DNA from: Allium sativum
Taxonomy: Eukaryota > Streptophyta > Magnoliopsida > Asparagales > Amaryllidaceae
Reading direction: 5' to 3'
DNA length: 64,000 nucleotides
Assembly: GCA_030737875.1 (NCBI GenBank)
Contig: CM060922.1
Coordinates: forward strand, 759,697,603 to 759,761,602
The position numbers and the translations under genes were made by a program. Of the stretch, positions 1-9,674 are shown piece after piece; the first letter of the stretch is position 1, and every line of letters begins with the position of its first letter. The notes under the pieces are model-generated. The model was not told where the DNA came from. It made no database searches and worked only from the letters and a program-made list of their open reading frames with translations.

Positions 1-719
1 AGTTTGAGAAGTCAAATCTGAACTTTGACTGAATGTACAAGATTCAAAATGAAATGAATTTTAGTGGAACCAAAAATATCTAAATCTGTTTAAAAATATA
101 TTTCCAACGGATCCGAAAAATCGATATTTCATAACAGGAATAAAAAGTTATGGCCAGATGAATATTCAGAATAGTCGCTATGGAATATAGTATAATTTAT
201 AGCCCGTATAAAAGGCCATTATACAAACGACCTCCGTTTTTTACGAAACCACTTTTGTCGGATCGGAACGTCAAATCATTGCTAAGTTTAATTTTCCAGA
301 ATTTTTGGAATTAATTTTTGAGCATAGTAAATTAAACTATGATTCGATAATTTCGGTTGAATTTAATCGACCGTTAAAAAGACCATTTTTCAAACGGTCT
401 CCAAATTCGACGAAATTAATTTTGTTAGGACTGTATCGTCAAAACATAGCTAGATTTATTTTTCGGGAATTTTCGGAGGCAGTATGTGGCCCCGGTGAAT
501 TTAAATGTATGATCGAATTAATTTAATAAAGGATTTAAAATTTAAATTAAAGAAATCAGGCCAAAATCGATCGTTTGGGATGACGGGACCTAGCCCATTA
601 GTTCCGAAACAGGAGCAATTAGGTAGGAACGACTCCTGTTGGACTGAAATTGGAGTTGTTAAGAATTTACGGGTTTATTTGTGAAAATTAGAAATATAAT
701 ATTATAAAAATCCAATTTT

Positions 720-1135
720 TGTCTTCATTCTAAACCCTAATACTAAATACAACAGCCGCCGCCCCTCTTGAAATCCATGGCCATGAATGCTCAACTCTTC
801 CCACCTCTAATTCTCTGAATCCATTCACCAAAAACTTTCACTCCTTTAGACATTATCGAAGAGATTTTCACCCCCTTGAGATCCATACGGACAACCTTCA
901 CTGCCATCGAGTATACGACCAGAACCTCGCACCCGAAGGAGACCCATTTGCAGCGCCGCCCCTGTCTCCTGCCCCGATCGCACCTGAAGTGGTGGGTACC
1001 CCCTTGAGCGCCGCACCCTCCCCTTTGTCGTGGTGGTGGCGGATTGTCGCGAAGCTCACTGTATTGGTCGGAAAGGCGAACCCTGGGATTGACCCCAAAG
1101 GAAATAAACGTCGGCCTTGACTGTAAAAGCAAGAA
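720..1135 (+). other. GC-rich core of the E LTR (leader-like)
   Basis: A stretch clearly richer in GC than its surroundings begins just after an AT-rich TATA-like segment (about 695-712) and a run resembling plant 5' leaders (aaccctaata, then gccgccgcccc). The other large LTRs here have GC-rich cores in the same relative place: 14100-14600 in D, 30790-31320 in F, 34680-35070 in G and 51760-52600 in H. I could not align the cores with each other. Short antisense open frames (791-1132, 898-1098) are probably consequences of base composition. The likely role is the transcribed leader of the LTR, or a captured sequence. No product is recognised. Confidence 0.4.
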
Positions 1136-1499
1136 GAAGGTGGAATTCTATTTAATTATTTAAATTAATTTATTTTAAATTATTAACAATGTAAATTAAA
1201 TCATAACTCACTCATATGAACTCAGAACTGAACGATTATTGAAGCGTTGCGATCGTGAGCCCGAGATCTGCGTTTCCAGACCGACTAGAACCAATTCTGA
1301 GTTGATTAAATTTTGGCAAAATTTTCAGATCTGAATCATTCAAATTTAAACGACTGTGAGAATTCTATTTTGTTTTTATTTTTATTTTTTTAAATAATTA
1401 GAATTAATCATGATTGTATTATCGTCGATCCGCTGTAAGTTTCTACATGCTATGCTACGTGATTTGATTTGTATTTGATGTGTTATGTAGATCTGTTAT

Positions 1500-2275
1500 T
1501 TTGGGTGATATTGTGTTATAATTGAATTTGCAATAAAAATAAATCAAACACCTTTGTTATTTTTGTTGAATAAAAACATTCAACAAAAATGAAACATCAC
1601 CTTTATTATATTTTATTGGCATTATATTTGCAATAAAAATGAATCAAACATTTTTGTTGTTTTTGTTGAATCAAAATATTCAACAAAAATGAAGTATCAC
1701 CTTTATTATATTGTGTTGGAATTAAATTTTCATTAAAAAAATGAATTATACATTTTGTCACTTTGATTGAATTAGAATTTTCAATCAAAATGAAATATTC
1801 CCTTTTATACATTTTGTTGAATCAAAATTTTCAACAAAAATAAAATATCACTTTTGTTATTTGATTGAATAAAAATTTTCAATCAAAATAAAATATCACT
1901 TTTGTTATTTGATTGAATTAGTATTTTCAGTCAAAACAAAATATCACTTTTGTTATTTGATTGAATTAGATTTTTCAATCAAAATAAATTATCACTTTTG
2001 TTATTTGATTGAAATAGAGTTATCAATCAAAATGAAAAATATCACTTTTGTTATTTGATTGAAATAGAATTATCAATCTAAAATGAAAAATATCACTTTT
2101 GTTATTTGATTGAAATAGAATTATCAATCAAAATGAAATATACACTTTTGTTATTTAATTGAGTTGGAATTTTCAATCAAAATGAAATATCATATTTTGT
2201 CATTTTGTTAAATTAGAATATTCAACAAAAATGAAATATATATTTCTATCATTTTATGGAATTATTATAAAAATA
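1500..2275 (+). repeat. Minisatellite of about 45-60 bp units, each a potential hairpin
   Basis: About 14 diverged tandem units each hold an inverted repeat of roughly 10 bp followed by a spacer such as aaaatatcacttttgttat. Two stem versions alternate: ttttgttgaa with ttcaacaaaa (1561-1570 with 1579-1588; 1661-1670 with 1679-1688; 1812-1821 with 1830-1839) and tttgattgaa with ttcaatcaaa (1762-1771 with 1780-1789; 1860-1869 with 1878-1887). The arms change together between versions, so pairing is kept. The array lies inside the LTR and would be part of any LTR transcript. Confidence 0.8.
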
Positions 2276-2860
2276 GAAATATTCATGTTTTTAAAAGAAA
2301 AAAATAAGAACAGTACATTAAAAAGTTCACATTTTTAATGTAATGTTAGAATATAGAAAATGTACATGTTTTAAATAAAAACATGATTTCATTAAAAATT
2401 TACATTTTTAATGTCAAAAATAGAAAATAAAAATTGTACATGTTTTGAATAAAAACATGATTTCATTAAAAATTTACCTTTTTAATGACAAGAATACAAA
2501 AATAGAAAATGTTCATGTTTTGAATAAAAACATGATTTCATTAAAAATTCACATTTTAGTGTCAAGGATGAAATATAGAAAAATGTTCATGTTTATGATA
2601 AAAACATGATTACCTTGAAATTAACATTTTTAATGTAATGTTATTAAAATAAGAAAAGTGTTCATGTTTTAAAATCAAAACATGTTTTACATTAAAAACA
2701 TACATTTTAATGTAATGTTAGAAATTAGTGCAAAGATTAATGTTTTAAAATGGAAACATGTTTTACATTAAAAATTCACTTTTTAATGTAATAATAGTAG
2801 TTGAACAAACATGCATGTCTTCCGAATAAAATATGTTTACATTAAAAACTTTGTTTTTAA
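2276..2860 (+). repeat. Minisatellite of about 70-75 bp units with paired palindromes
   Basis: About seven or eight diverged units each carry two small inverted repeats: a catgttt...aaacatg pair and a cattaaaaat...atttttaatg pair. The clearest stem is tacattaaaaa (2314-2324) with tttttaatgta (2332-2342), 11 bp and perfect. The array directly follows the preceding one and is of the same general kind (AT-rich hairpin units) but with a different unit sequence. Confidence 0.75.
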
Positions 2861-2868
2861 ATGATATG

Positions 2869-3220
2869 TTTAAATTACAATTATATTTACATTGCATATA
2901 TTAGAATTTATATGCATTGTTTAAATTACAATTATATTTACATTGCATATATTAGAATTTATATGCATTGTTTAAATTACAATTATATTTACATTGCATA
3001 TATTAGAATTTATATGCATTGTTATCACATTTATATTTACATTGCATATATTAGAATTTATATGCATTGTTTAAATCACATTTATATTTACATTACATAT
3101 ATTAGAACTTAATATGCATTGTTAAAACTACATTTTTATTTGCAATGCATATATCAGAATTTATATGCATAGTTAAAACAACATTTATATTTACATTGCA
3201 TATATTAGGATTTGTGTGCA
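2869..3220 (+). repeat. 51-bp tandem repeat, about seven copies
   Basis: The unit starts tttaaattacaa and ends ttatatgcattg. Successive starts are 51 bp apart (2869, 2920 and so on), and the first three or four copies are almost identical while the later ones diverge. Because 51 is 17 codons, one frame (2861-3112) stays open and would encode a 17-residue repeat. I regard that as a by-product of the unit length. The near-identity suggests recent expansion of this array relative to the two before it. Confidence 0.9.
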
Positions 3221-3360
3221 AAGATAACTTGCCATTGGATCAATTTTCATGTAAATGAAATATATTTTGTTTGATAGTACATATATATGATATGCCAATA
3301 AAAACATTCTTTTATTTGGCATGTTAAATACATTAGAGAAATCATCGAATGGGTTATATT

Positions 3361-3366
3361 TATATA

Positions 3367-3404
<38 letters not shown>
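3361..3404. repeat. (TA)n microsatellite
   Basis: A nearly pure TA dinucleotide run inside the E LTR, just before the boundary to the terminal LTR module that is shared with element G. No other signal is seen in it. Confidence 0.9.
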
Positions 3405-3408
<4 letters not shown>

Positions 3409-4006
3409 AGTTAAAATTAAACAAATCGCGCGCAGTAGTTCCCGTTTCGAAATCGTAACTTTAAACGATTATACCAAAAGATTCAACCGTCGGATTTTCC
3501 CAAAACCGGAACCGTTAGGACCGCTTTGGGAAGATCTTTCCAACGATATAAACTTTGTTAAAATCCAACAGTTAGATTTCGAGATAAGTGTAAATCAAAT
3601 TTTGATAAAAACAGCGCTAGGGCCGCCTATTGACCCGAAGCATCGTTAAATTAATTTAGCTATTTTTATATATATAAAAATAGCGATAAATCGTTATTAA
3701 ATACTATTAATGATATGAAATGATTTTAAACTATATATATGCGAGAATCATTTGAAAAGACCGAGTTCATTCCCATTTCAAATGATTATACGACGATCTA
3801 AATCGAAGATCTTAAAGATGGCGATTGAAGACCGACAATCTTCACATCGAAAGGATAAATACTGATGCCCGGTATTGGTTAGCTCCCAATAAAGGGTTAA
3901 ATTGGTAGTTGTCCGGACATACTTGTCGATTGTCTGCATATGCGAGCACCTCTCTTCTGTATTGGACATACGGGACGAGGAATAAGGTGACTTCGGTTTC
4001 GTTCAG

Positions 4007-5465
4007 ATCCAGAACGGACTTGTAAATGGATGTGTGTCCGACATTGGAATTCTTTCCATGTAAATTGATTCCTATTTAATATATATCTGTTGGTGGCGGA
4101 TAATTTATTCTCTTGCTTAACACCCTTCTCTAAGACACATGAGCTCAGAGGTATATATTGGTAGTTATCGATCGCATGGCATGAATTGTCAATGTAACAT
4201 GCCAAGATGCAATTGATCGAGGCTTTTGTTGAAAAGAAGAGCCTTGTGAATGATGATCAAAGCATAGTCTATTTCAACATAGCTTTGTGTATAACGTTGC
4301 CTCGCGAGCCTCACACCCCGGTAAGAGTCAGAAACGGGACAAGGGAACGCAGGGAGTGCACACGTTTCTTTCTAGCTAGAAGTGGTATCAGGGTTTTGCA
4401 AGCCCTGACATTTTACTTATGTGGTTGATGGAATGAGGCGCCTTGGATTTATTGGTTGATTGTGACCATTTTATAGGTCCAATAGGATCGGGAAGCGTGT
4501 GTTTAGGCATAACTAATCCACTAAGGTATATTTGTGGACCGGCCCTGCAGTATCCAAGGGTTCACTGCGGGGGACCCTGAGACATTGCTAGAGTGTCTCG
4601 AATCGGTAAGGAGATCGTCCCTAGCCTTGACTCATGATGGAAACCCAATTTCCGATACGACATTACATTTTTGATTGTAAACCTATATATGGCGACATAG
4701 TAGGATAGGGTACTATGCCATCTAGGATTGATACATTTACTTTGAAGTACTTCTAAAACTGATTAGACACTAATAATAATATCAAACATTATTTTCCACG
4801 TATCAAGCATTTTTTATCATTATAAGGTAAAACTCTATCGTCCGGTTTGCGTTGCATTGTGTGATGGGACTTGAGTCTTATAATGATTTCATTTTCTAAA
4901 AAGCATTGCGTTGTTTTTGAAATAAAAATTTATTAAACATATGCACTGGCAATCCAATGGAGTAAACCTGTTCCGCATTATCGAAGTAGTCATGTGATTA
5001 GCCATATTGTTAGTTAAGAAAGATTTCTCATACTAGTCCCATGACTGACTCGTAGTTTGTTTTACTTTGCAAACTCGGGTGCCCTCTTTCCGCATGGGCA
5101 GCCAAATGACAGGTTTAGGTATGGACACATTCTGGATTGGAGCTTGCTTAAGGAAGAAGATGAAGAACCTTTTTCTTTCTATATTTTAATTGCTACTTGA
5201 GACACTTAGACATTATTGAGCTTTGATGTATTTGATGGAGATTGAGACTTATTTCTTTCTTTGTTGAGACTTCTATTTGCTAAGTGTATCCTATAACTGC
5301 GTACTTTGATGTCTTTGATGTTATGTTGTGATGACATTCTTATTTCCGCTGCAATGATCTATGTGTTATGCTATTATCTGAGATCTGCTATTGTTGTAAT
5401 TATGTTATACTCCTATGATTATCCTTATTTTCGTACTACGGAAGTTTGGGGTCGTCGCACCCAGA
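4007..5465 (+). repeat. Terminal LTR module, first tandem copy in E
   Basis: This block runs from a motif near 4007 (agaacggacttgtaaatgg) to a gaagtttggggtcg end near 5450-5465. A second, diverged copy starts at once (cccagaacgaacttgtaaatgg, about 5465), continues to 6001, and resumes from 24811 to 25591, ending in gaagtttgggtcgtttca. The two copies share the tttctttctagctag and cagggttttgcaagcc segments. A single related copy is present in G (38340-38525 plus 61145-62320). The likely origin is duplication inside the LTR, or recombination between two related LTRs. Confidence 0.7.
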
Positions 5466-5996
5466 ACGAACTTGTAAATGGATATGTGTCTGACATTGGA
5501 TTTCATTCTGTGTGATTGATAGGCATCAGTTGCATAGCGTGAATTGCCTATGTGGCTTGCTGAGATGCAAATGATCAAGGCTTCTGTTGAAAAGCAAAGT
5601 CTTGTGGTTGATGATCAAAGCACGGCTTTAATATACCATTGCTTTGTGTATAGCGTTAATTCGCGAGCCTCGCACCCCGGTGTGAACCAAAAACGGGAGA
5701 GGACCTCAGGGAGGACATGCGTTTCTTTCTAGCTAGGAGTGGTGTCAGGGTTTTGCAAGCCTTGGCGTTTTACTTATGTGGATCGTGGAAGGCGAGGCAC
5801 CTCAGTTATACCGGTCTCTGCGGAGCCGATGGATGGTTTGGTCGATATATGACCAGTTTACGCCCCATAGGGCGGGGAAACGCAGTGTTCAGGCATTTTA
5901 ATCCACTCCGTGTGGATCAGCCCTATCGCTCCAAGGGTCACTCGAGCTCTGATCCTGAGACATGGGCTAGAGCATCTCGAAGCGGTAAGGATGATC

Positions 5997-6001
5997 CCTT
6001 G
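5997..6001. repeat. Target-site duplication of D, left copy (ccttg)
   Basis: The five bases ccttg end exactly where D begins (tgtaatgacc at 6002). The same five bases follow D's last base at 24806-24810. Sequence on both sides continues the E LTR, which confirms the insertion boundaries. Confidence 0.9.
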
Positions 6002-6302
6002 TGTAATGACCCGGATTTTCGGCGACTTTGGTTATCGACATAAGCACGATGTCGATAACCAAAACATCGAAAAATCCCAGTAATTAATGAAAGAAATTAG
6101 AGGGTGAGAATAGATAAGATAGAAACTTAGAATAGAAGAAGAAGAAGAACACAACATCAGAGTAACACGAACCTCACATCGGAACGAATAAATATATTTC
6201 ATAACATAACTTTGAAATACAAATCTGTACTTGAATATACATATCATTATCAAAGTACAGCACTTACAACACAGCGGAAATAACTATAGCTATATGATCC
6301 TG

Positions 6303-6445
6303 AAGCCTCCTGCTCCAAGCTCTTCAAATGTATCTGTAAAATCCCGACTACTTGACTGCCCATACAAATTTAGGCACCCAAGAGTTTAGGGAAGACAACA
6401 AAATAAACTCCGGGTCAGTCATGGGACTGGTATGAGTAAACAGTT
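6303..6445 (-). promoter_or_regulatory. Shared LTR block, D left copy
   Basis: Read on the minus strand, this segment has the order actcatacc, agtcccatgactgacccggag, a gggtgcc-type motif, a gggcagtcaagtagt motif and a gagcaggaggct motif. The same order occurs in D's right LTR (about 21325-21467), H (38825-38968 and about 55713-55858), G (61915-62047), E (5028-5106 and 25215-25300) and, in shorter form, in the coding element I (41480-41612 and 48400-48535). Conservation across otherwise different LTRs suggests a function in the LTR RNA. Its exact role, such as RNA processing or the end-redundant region, is inference. Confidence 0.55.
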
Positions 6446-7849
6446 TAAAAACAGTTCAAACAAGTAAACGATATCTCATAAGACCACGCCGCATAACGGA
6501 ACGGGTTTTATTTTTATGAGAATCCAAAATATCTTTATATCAAAAACCTTTTGATATTATAATAATGTCTATCAACACAATATAATAATCATCTAGCAGA
6601 AACGCTTTCATCTCACGTTCTACATATATGGTATACACTCAAAACCGCAATCACTTATTAGGTAATGGATTTCCAACTATGACAAGGTATGGAACCACCT
6701 TCTGCTAGTGTACCTCTAGAGAGGAATACACTGGGTTCAACAAGAACATCTTGCAACCCGGCCACACATGACCGACCACTCGTTTCGCTTGAGTGTATCG
6801 AATGTATATCACCAACGGTTGGGATCAGCAACCGTTTCCCGAATGGGACAACATCAACAATAGATTTTTAGAAATAAATGAAACTCTAGATCAGGTGATT
6901 ATACACCCTACTTCGGTGCGACCGACTTAGCCATGCTGCCTGCCCGATTTCTGTCATTTACCGGATGTTGAGGCTAGAAGCTACGCTTTATCATCACATC
7001 AGATTCACTTTGAATGCCACATCATCAAATCCATCAAATCACCGATTGACGTCCTCAACAATACATTATGTGTTAGCTAAAAGAAGTTTCCTTCTCCGCT
7101 TCCACTCTTGGTACGGTTGGAGAAATCAATATATGTGATCGTCTGGAAATACTCTGTCGGACATCCGTCCATACAAGTCATCCAGGGACAGGATGAACCG
7201 AAGGCACTATTCTGTAAACAGGATAGCCCTTGCATAACTCCGTCTTCAATTTCCTTTGGCATATATGATTCGCAACGCTTATGCCAATACAGAGTGGTTC
7301 TTTGGATAATTATCCAACCGGTCTCTCTATATTAACAACGTTAAAATGGTCAAAACTTCGATAGTCTGTGATTTAACTATCGAATAAAAACAAGTGTGCA
7401 AACAACGATATTATTTCCAAATGGAAATTTATATCGATCAAACATCATTCCACTTTTATCTCCTTAGTTCATTAATCTACTTATCTCCTGTTTCCCTATA
7501 TTCAATATTTCTTATTTTCTAAATTTGGAAAATATACGTTATTAACAATGGAAAACATTTCCATTTCTTGTTTTCTTTATTAGAAAACATTTCTGGTTTC
7601 TTTATTTGGAAAACATTTCCAAAGCTTCTTCATTGGACTTAGACAGATATTTAAACAAACCATCGCGATGCCAACTCAAACCATTTCCTTTACTGCCGAA
7701 CCTTAACTATTCCTTAGTTAAAAATGGAGTCAATCAAGTTGGGGTAGAACTACCTCTCAGACCTTAACTGAACAACGTTTCTAACTTTAAAATAGGCAAA
7801 GTTCACTTTATATCCCTTTTACTAACTTCCTTACTTAACCCTCCTTCGA

Positions 7850-8382
7850 ATAGCTATATTCGATTTACTCTTTTCACTTAACTCTATTCGATTAACCCGT
7901 ATCAATTAACTATATTGGACTAACACTATTGGGTTAACTCTATTTGACTAACGCTATTGATTTACTCACTTCACTTAACTCCTTTCGAACAAACTATATT
8001 CGATAACTCCTTTTTCTTTCTTCGAATAAACTATATTCGATTAACTCCTTTTACTTTCTATTCTAATCGATTAACTAACATCGATTAACTCCTTTTTACT
8101 TTATTCTCTAATAGATTAAACTAACATCAATTAGCTCCTTTGCTTTAACTCTAATCGATTAAACTAACATCGATTAGCTCCTTTGCTTTAACTCTAATCG
8201 ATTAAACTAACATCGATTAGCTCCTTTGCTTTAACTCTAATCGATTAAACTAACATCGATTAGCTCCTTTGCTTTAACTCAAATCGATTAAACTAACATC
8301 GATTAGCTCCTTTTTACTTTATTCTCTAATCGATTAACTAACATCGATTAACTCCTTTTACTTTCTATTCTAATCGATTAAC
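7850..8382. repeat. 43-bp tandem repeat in the D LTR
   Basis: The most regular part (about 8087-8345) repeats a 43-bp unit containing taatcgattaaactaacat and cgattagctcctttgcttta; cgattag recurs at 8171 and 8214, for example. More diverged units extend to the left. Each unit carries palindromic taatcgatta. The right LTR has the equivalent array at about 22870-23460. Element B inserted in this array, and its ttaac duplication comes from it. Confidence 0.85.
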
Positions 8383-9049
8383 TGATTGACACAAAAATGT
8401 GTTTATTTTATGCTCTTATATCTTATCTTTTGTATATAAATAAATATTACTTGGGTATTGTTTTGTTACTTTTACAGATATTCCAAACCCAGCCCGCATG
8501 CAACCAGAAAAGTAGAGAAATAGAGATGAAATTGATATATATTTACATTTTGAAGAATTGTAGATGAAGATCTCACATCTAGTTGCTGTTGGACAAGAAA
8601 AGGATTGATAAAAAGGTTTTGCACATCACAAATCAATGAAGAAGTGTCAAGGAAGCAAGAGGAAAAGAGAAAAGGCCCAAATTTGCTTTATTTATCTAAG
8701 GCCCATTTATGTTTCTCATTGTAAACTAATTAGTGATGTAATGACCAGGCCCATTTATCATTAGGGTTAGGGTTAGGGTTTGGCTATCTACCCTATATAT
8801 ACCCTTGTAATATCATTGTAGCCACCATCCTATCCTATATCTCATTCACTATTTCTGTACTCTCTTTCAGTCGTAATAAAGCTTTCTTTTCTTTAGTTTC
8901 TGCATTTTATTTTCATGGCATATTGTGTTGTCTAGTCAATTAGATTTGCTAGAACACAATTTGCTATTGCTTCTATTTTTCTTACTAGTGATTGACCGTC
9001 TGATTAGATTCAGCGGTAATCCTAGTTTTTATTTTCAGTTGTTGATTTC
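8383..9049 (+). mobile_element. Inverted LTR fragment of B
   Basis: This segment is the reverse complement of part of B's right LTR (about 12490-13134) with scattered differences, including the TATA region (8793-8800) and the ggttaggg motif block (8762-8780). Homology ends near 9046. A normal LTR element would have the same LTR orientation at both ends, so this arm is a rearrangement product or the trace of a second copy. The flanking duplication shows that the outer edge is a true integration boundary. Confidence 0.8.
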
Positions 9050-9076
9050 TAACCCTAACCCTAACCCTAACCCTAG
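9050..9076. repeat. Short telomere-like (CCCTAA) run
   Basis: Four tandem CCCTAA units sit exactly at the join between the inverted LTR fragment and an inverted copy of flanking D sequence. Similar three-unit runs are a normal part of B's LTR (8760-8779, 9278-9296, 12738-12756). The run may therefore have provided microhomology for a template switch. It is far too short to be telomeric DNA. Confidence 0.85.
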
Positions 9077-9252
9077 AGTTAAGTGAAAAGAGTAAATCGA
9101 ATATAGCTATTCGAAGGAGGGTTAAGTAAGGAAGTTAGTAAAAGGGATATAAAGTGAACTTTGCCTATTTTAAAGTTAGAAACGTTGTTCAGTTAAGGTC
9201 TGAGAGGTAGTTCTACCCCAACTTGATTGACTCCATTTTTAACTAAGGAATA
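9076..9252 (-). repeat. Inverted 177-bp copy of flanking D LTR sequence
   Basis: This is the reverse complement of 7709-7884, which lies about 1.2 kb to the left in the D LTR. It includes the motif near tcaatcaagttggggtag. The copy sits inside the B insertion, between the inverted LTR fragment and the truncated left LTR. It is an extra copy, since the original is still in place. Confidence 0.85.
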
Positions 9253-9674
9253 GGGTATATATAGGGTAGATAGCCAAACCCTAACCCTAACCCTAATGAT
9301 AAATGGGCCTGGTCATTACATCACTAATTAGTTTACAATGAGAAACATAAATGGGCCTTAGATAAATAAAGCAAATTTGGGCCTTTTCTCTTTTCCTCTT
9401 GCTTCCTTGACACTTCTTCATTGATTTGTGATGTGCAAAACCTTTTTATCAATCCTTTTCTTGTCCAACAGCAACTAGATGTAAGATCTTCATCTACAAT
9501 TCTTCAAAATGTAAATATATATCAATTTCATCTCTATTTCTCTACTTTTCTGGTTGCATGCGGGCTGGGTTTGGAATATCTGTAAAAGTAACAAAACAAT
9601 ACCCAAGTAATATTTATTTATGTACAAAAGATAAGATATAAGAGCATAAAATAAACACATTTTTGTGTCAATCA
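9253..9674 (-). mobile_element. B 3' LTR (left), truncated
   Basis: Nearly identical to 12713-13134. It starts at the TATA region (gggtatatataggg) and ends with gtgtcaatca, the LTR terminus, directly before the PPT complement. The segment matching 12142-12712, the distal part of the LTR on the minus strand, is missing here and is replaced by the inverted sequences to the left. Confidence 0.85.

Larger units (their letters stand above)
1..6001 (+). mobile_element. Element E: + strand non-coding LTR, left portion
   Basis: This is the left part of a large non-coding LTR whose start lies outside the window. It resumes at 24806 after element D. The order is an AT-rich leader (1-700), a GC-rich core (about 720-1135), three minisatellite arrays (about 1500-3220), a terminal LTR module (about 3420-5465) and a second diverged copy of that module (from 5466). 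Parts at 3420-4200 match 38090-38520 of element G, and 4203-5100 matches 61150-62000 of G, so E and G are related families. No gag or pol motif is present in any frame. The short open frames are low-complexity or repeat-derived. The orientation follows the match to G, which has a PBS and PPT on the + strand. E could be a solo LTR or the 3' LTR of a longer element. Confidence 0.75.

Noticed and set aside
2861..3112. Open frame encoding a 17-residue repeat
   Set aside because: The tandem unit is 51 bp, so any stop-free frame stays open. The residues are low complexity (Y, I, H, C, M) and later units break the frame.
1500..3220. CRISPR-like array of repeats and spacers
   Set aside because: Units are contiguous, diverged AT-rich minisatellites without unique spacers, in a plant LTR.
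9050..9076. Interstitial telomere, possible chromosome fusion site
   Set aside because: Only four units, and the LTR of B naturally carries the same motif. A rearrangement junction explains it.
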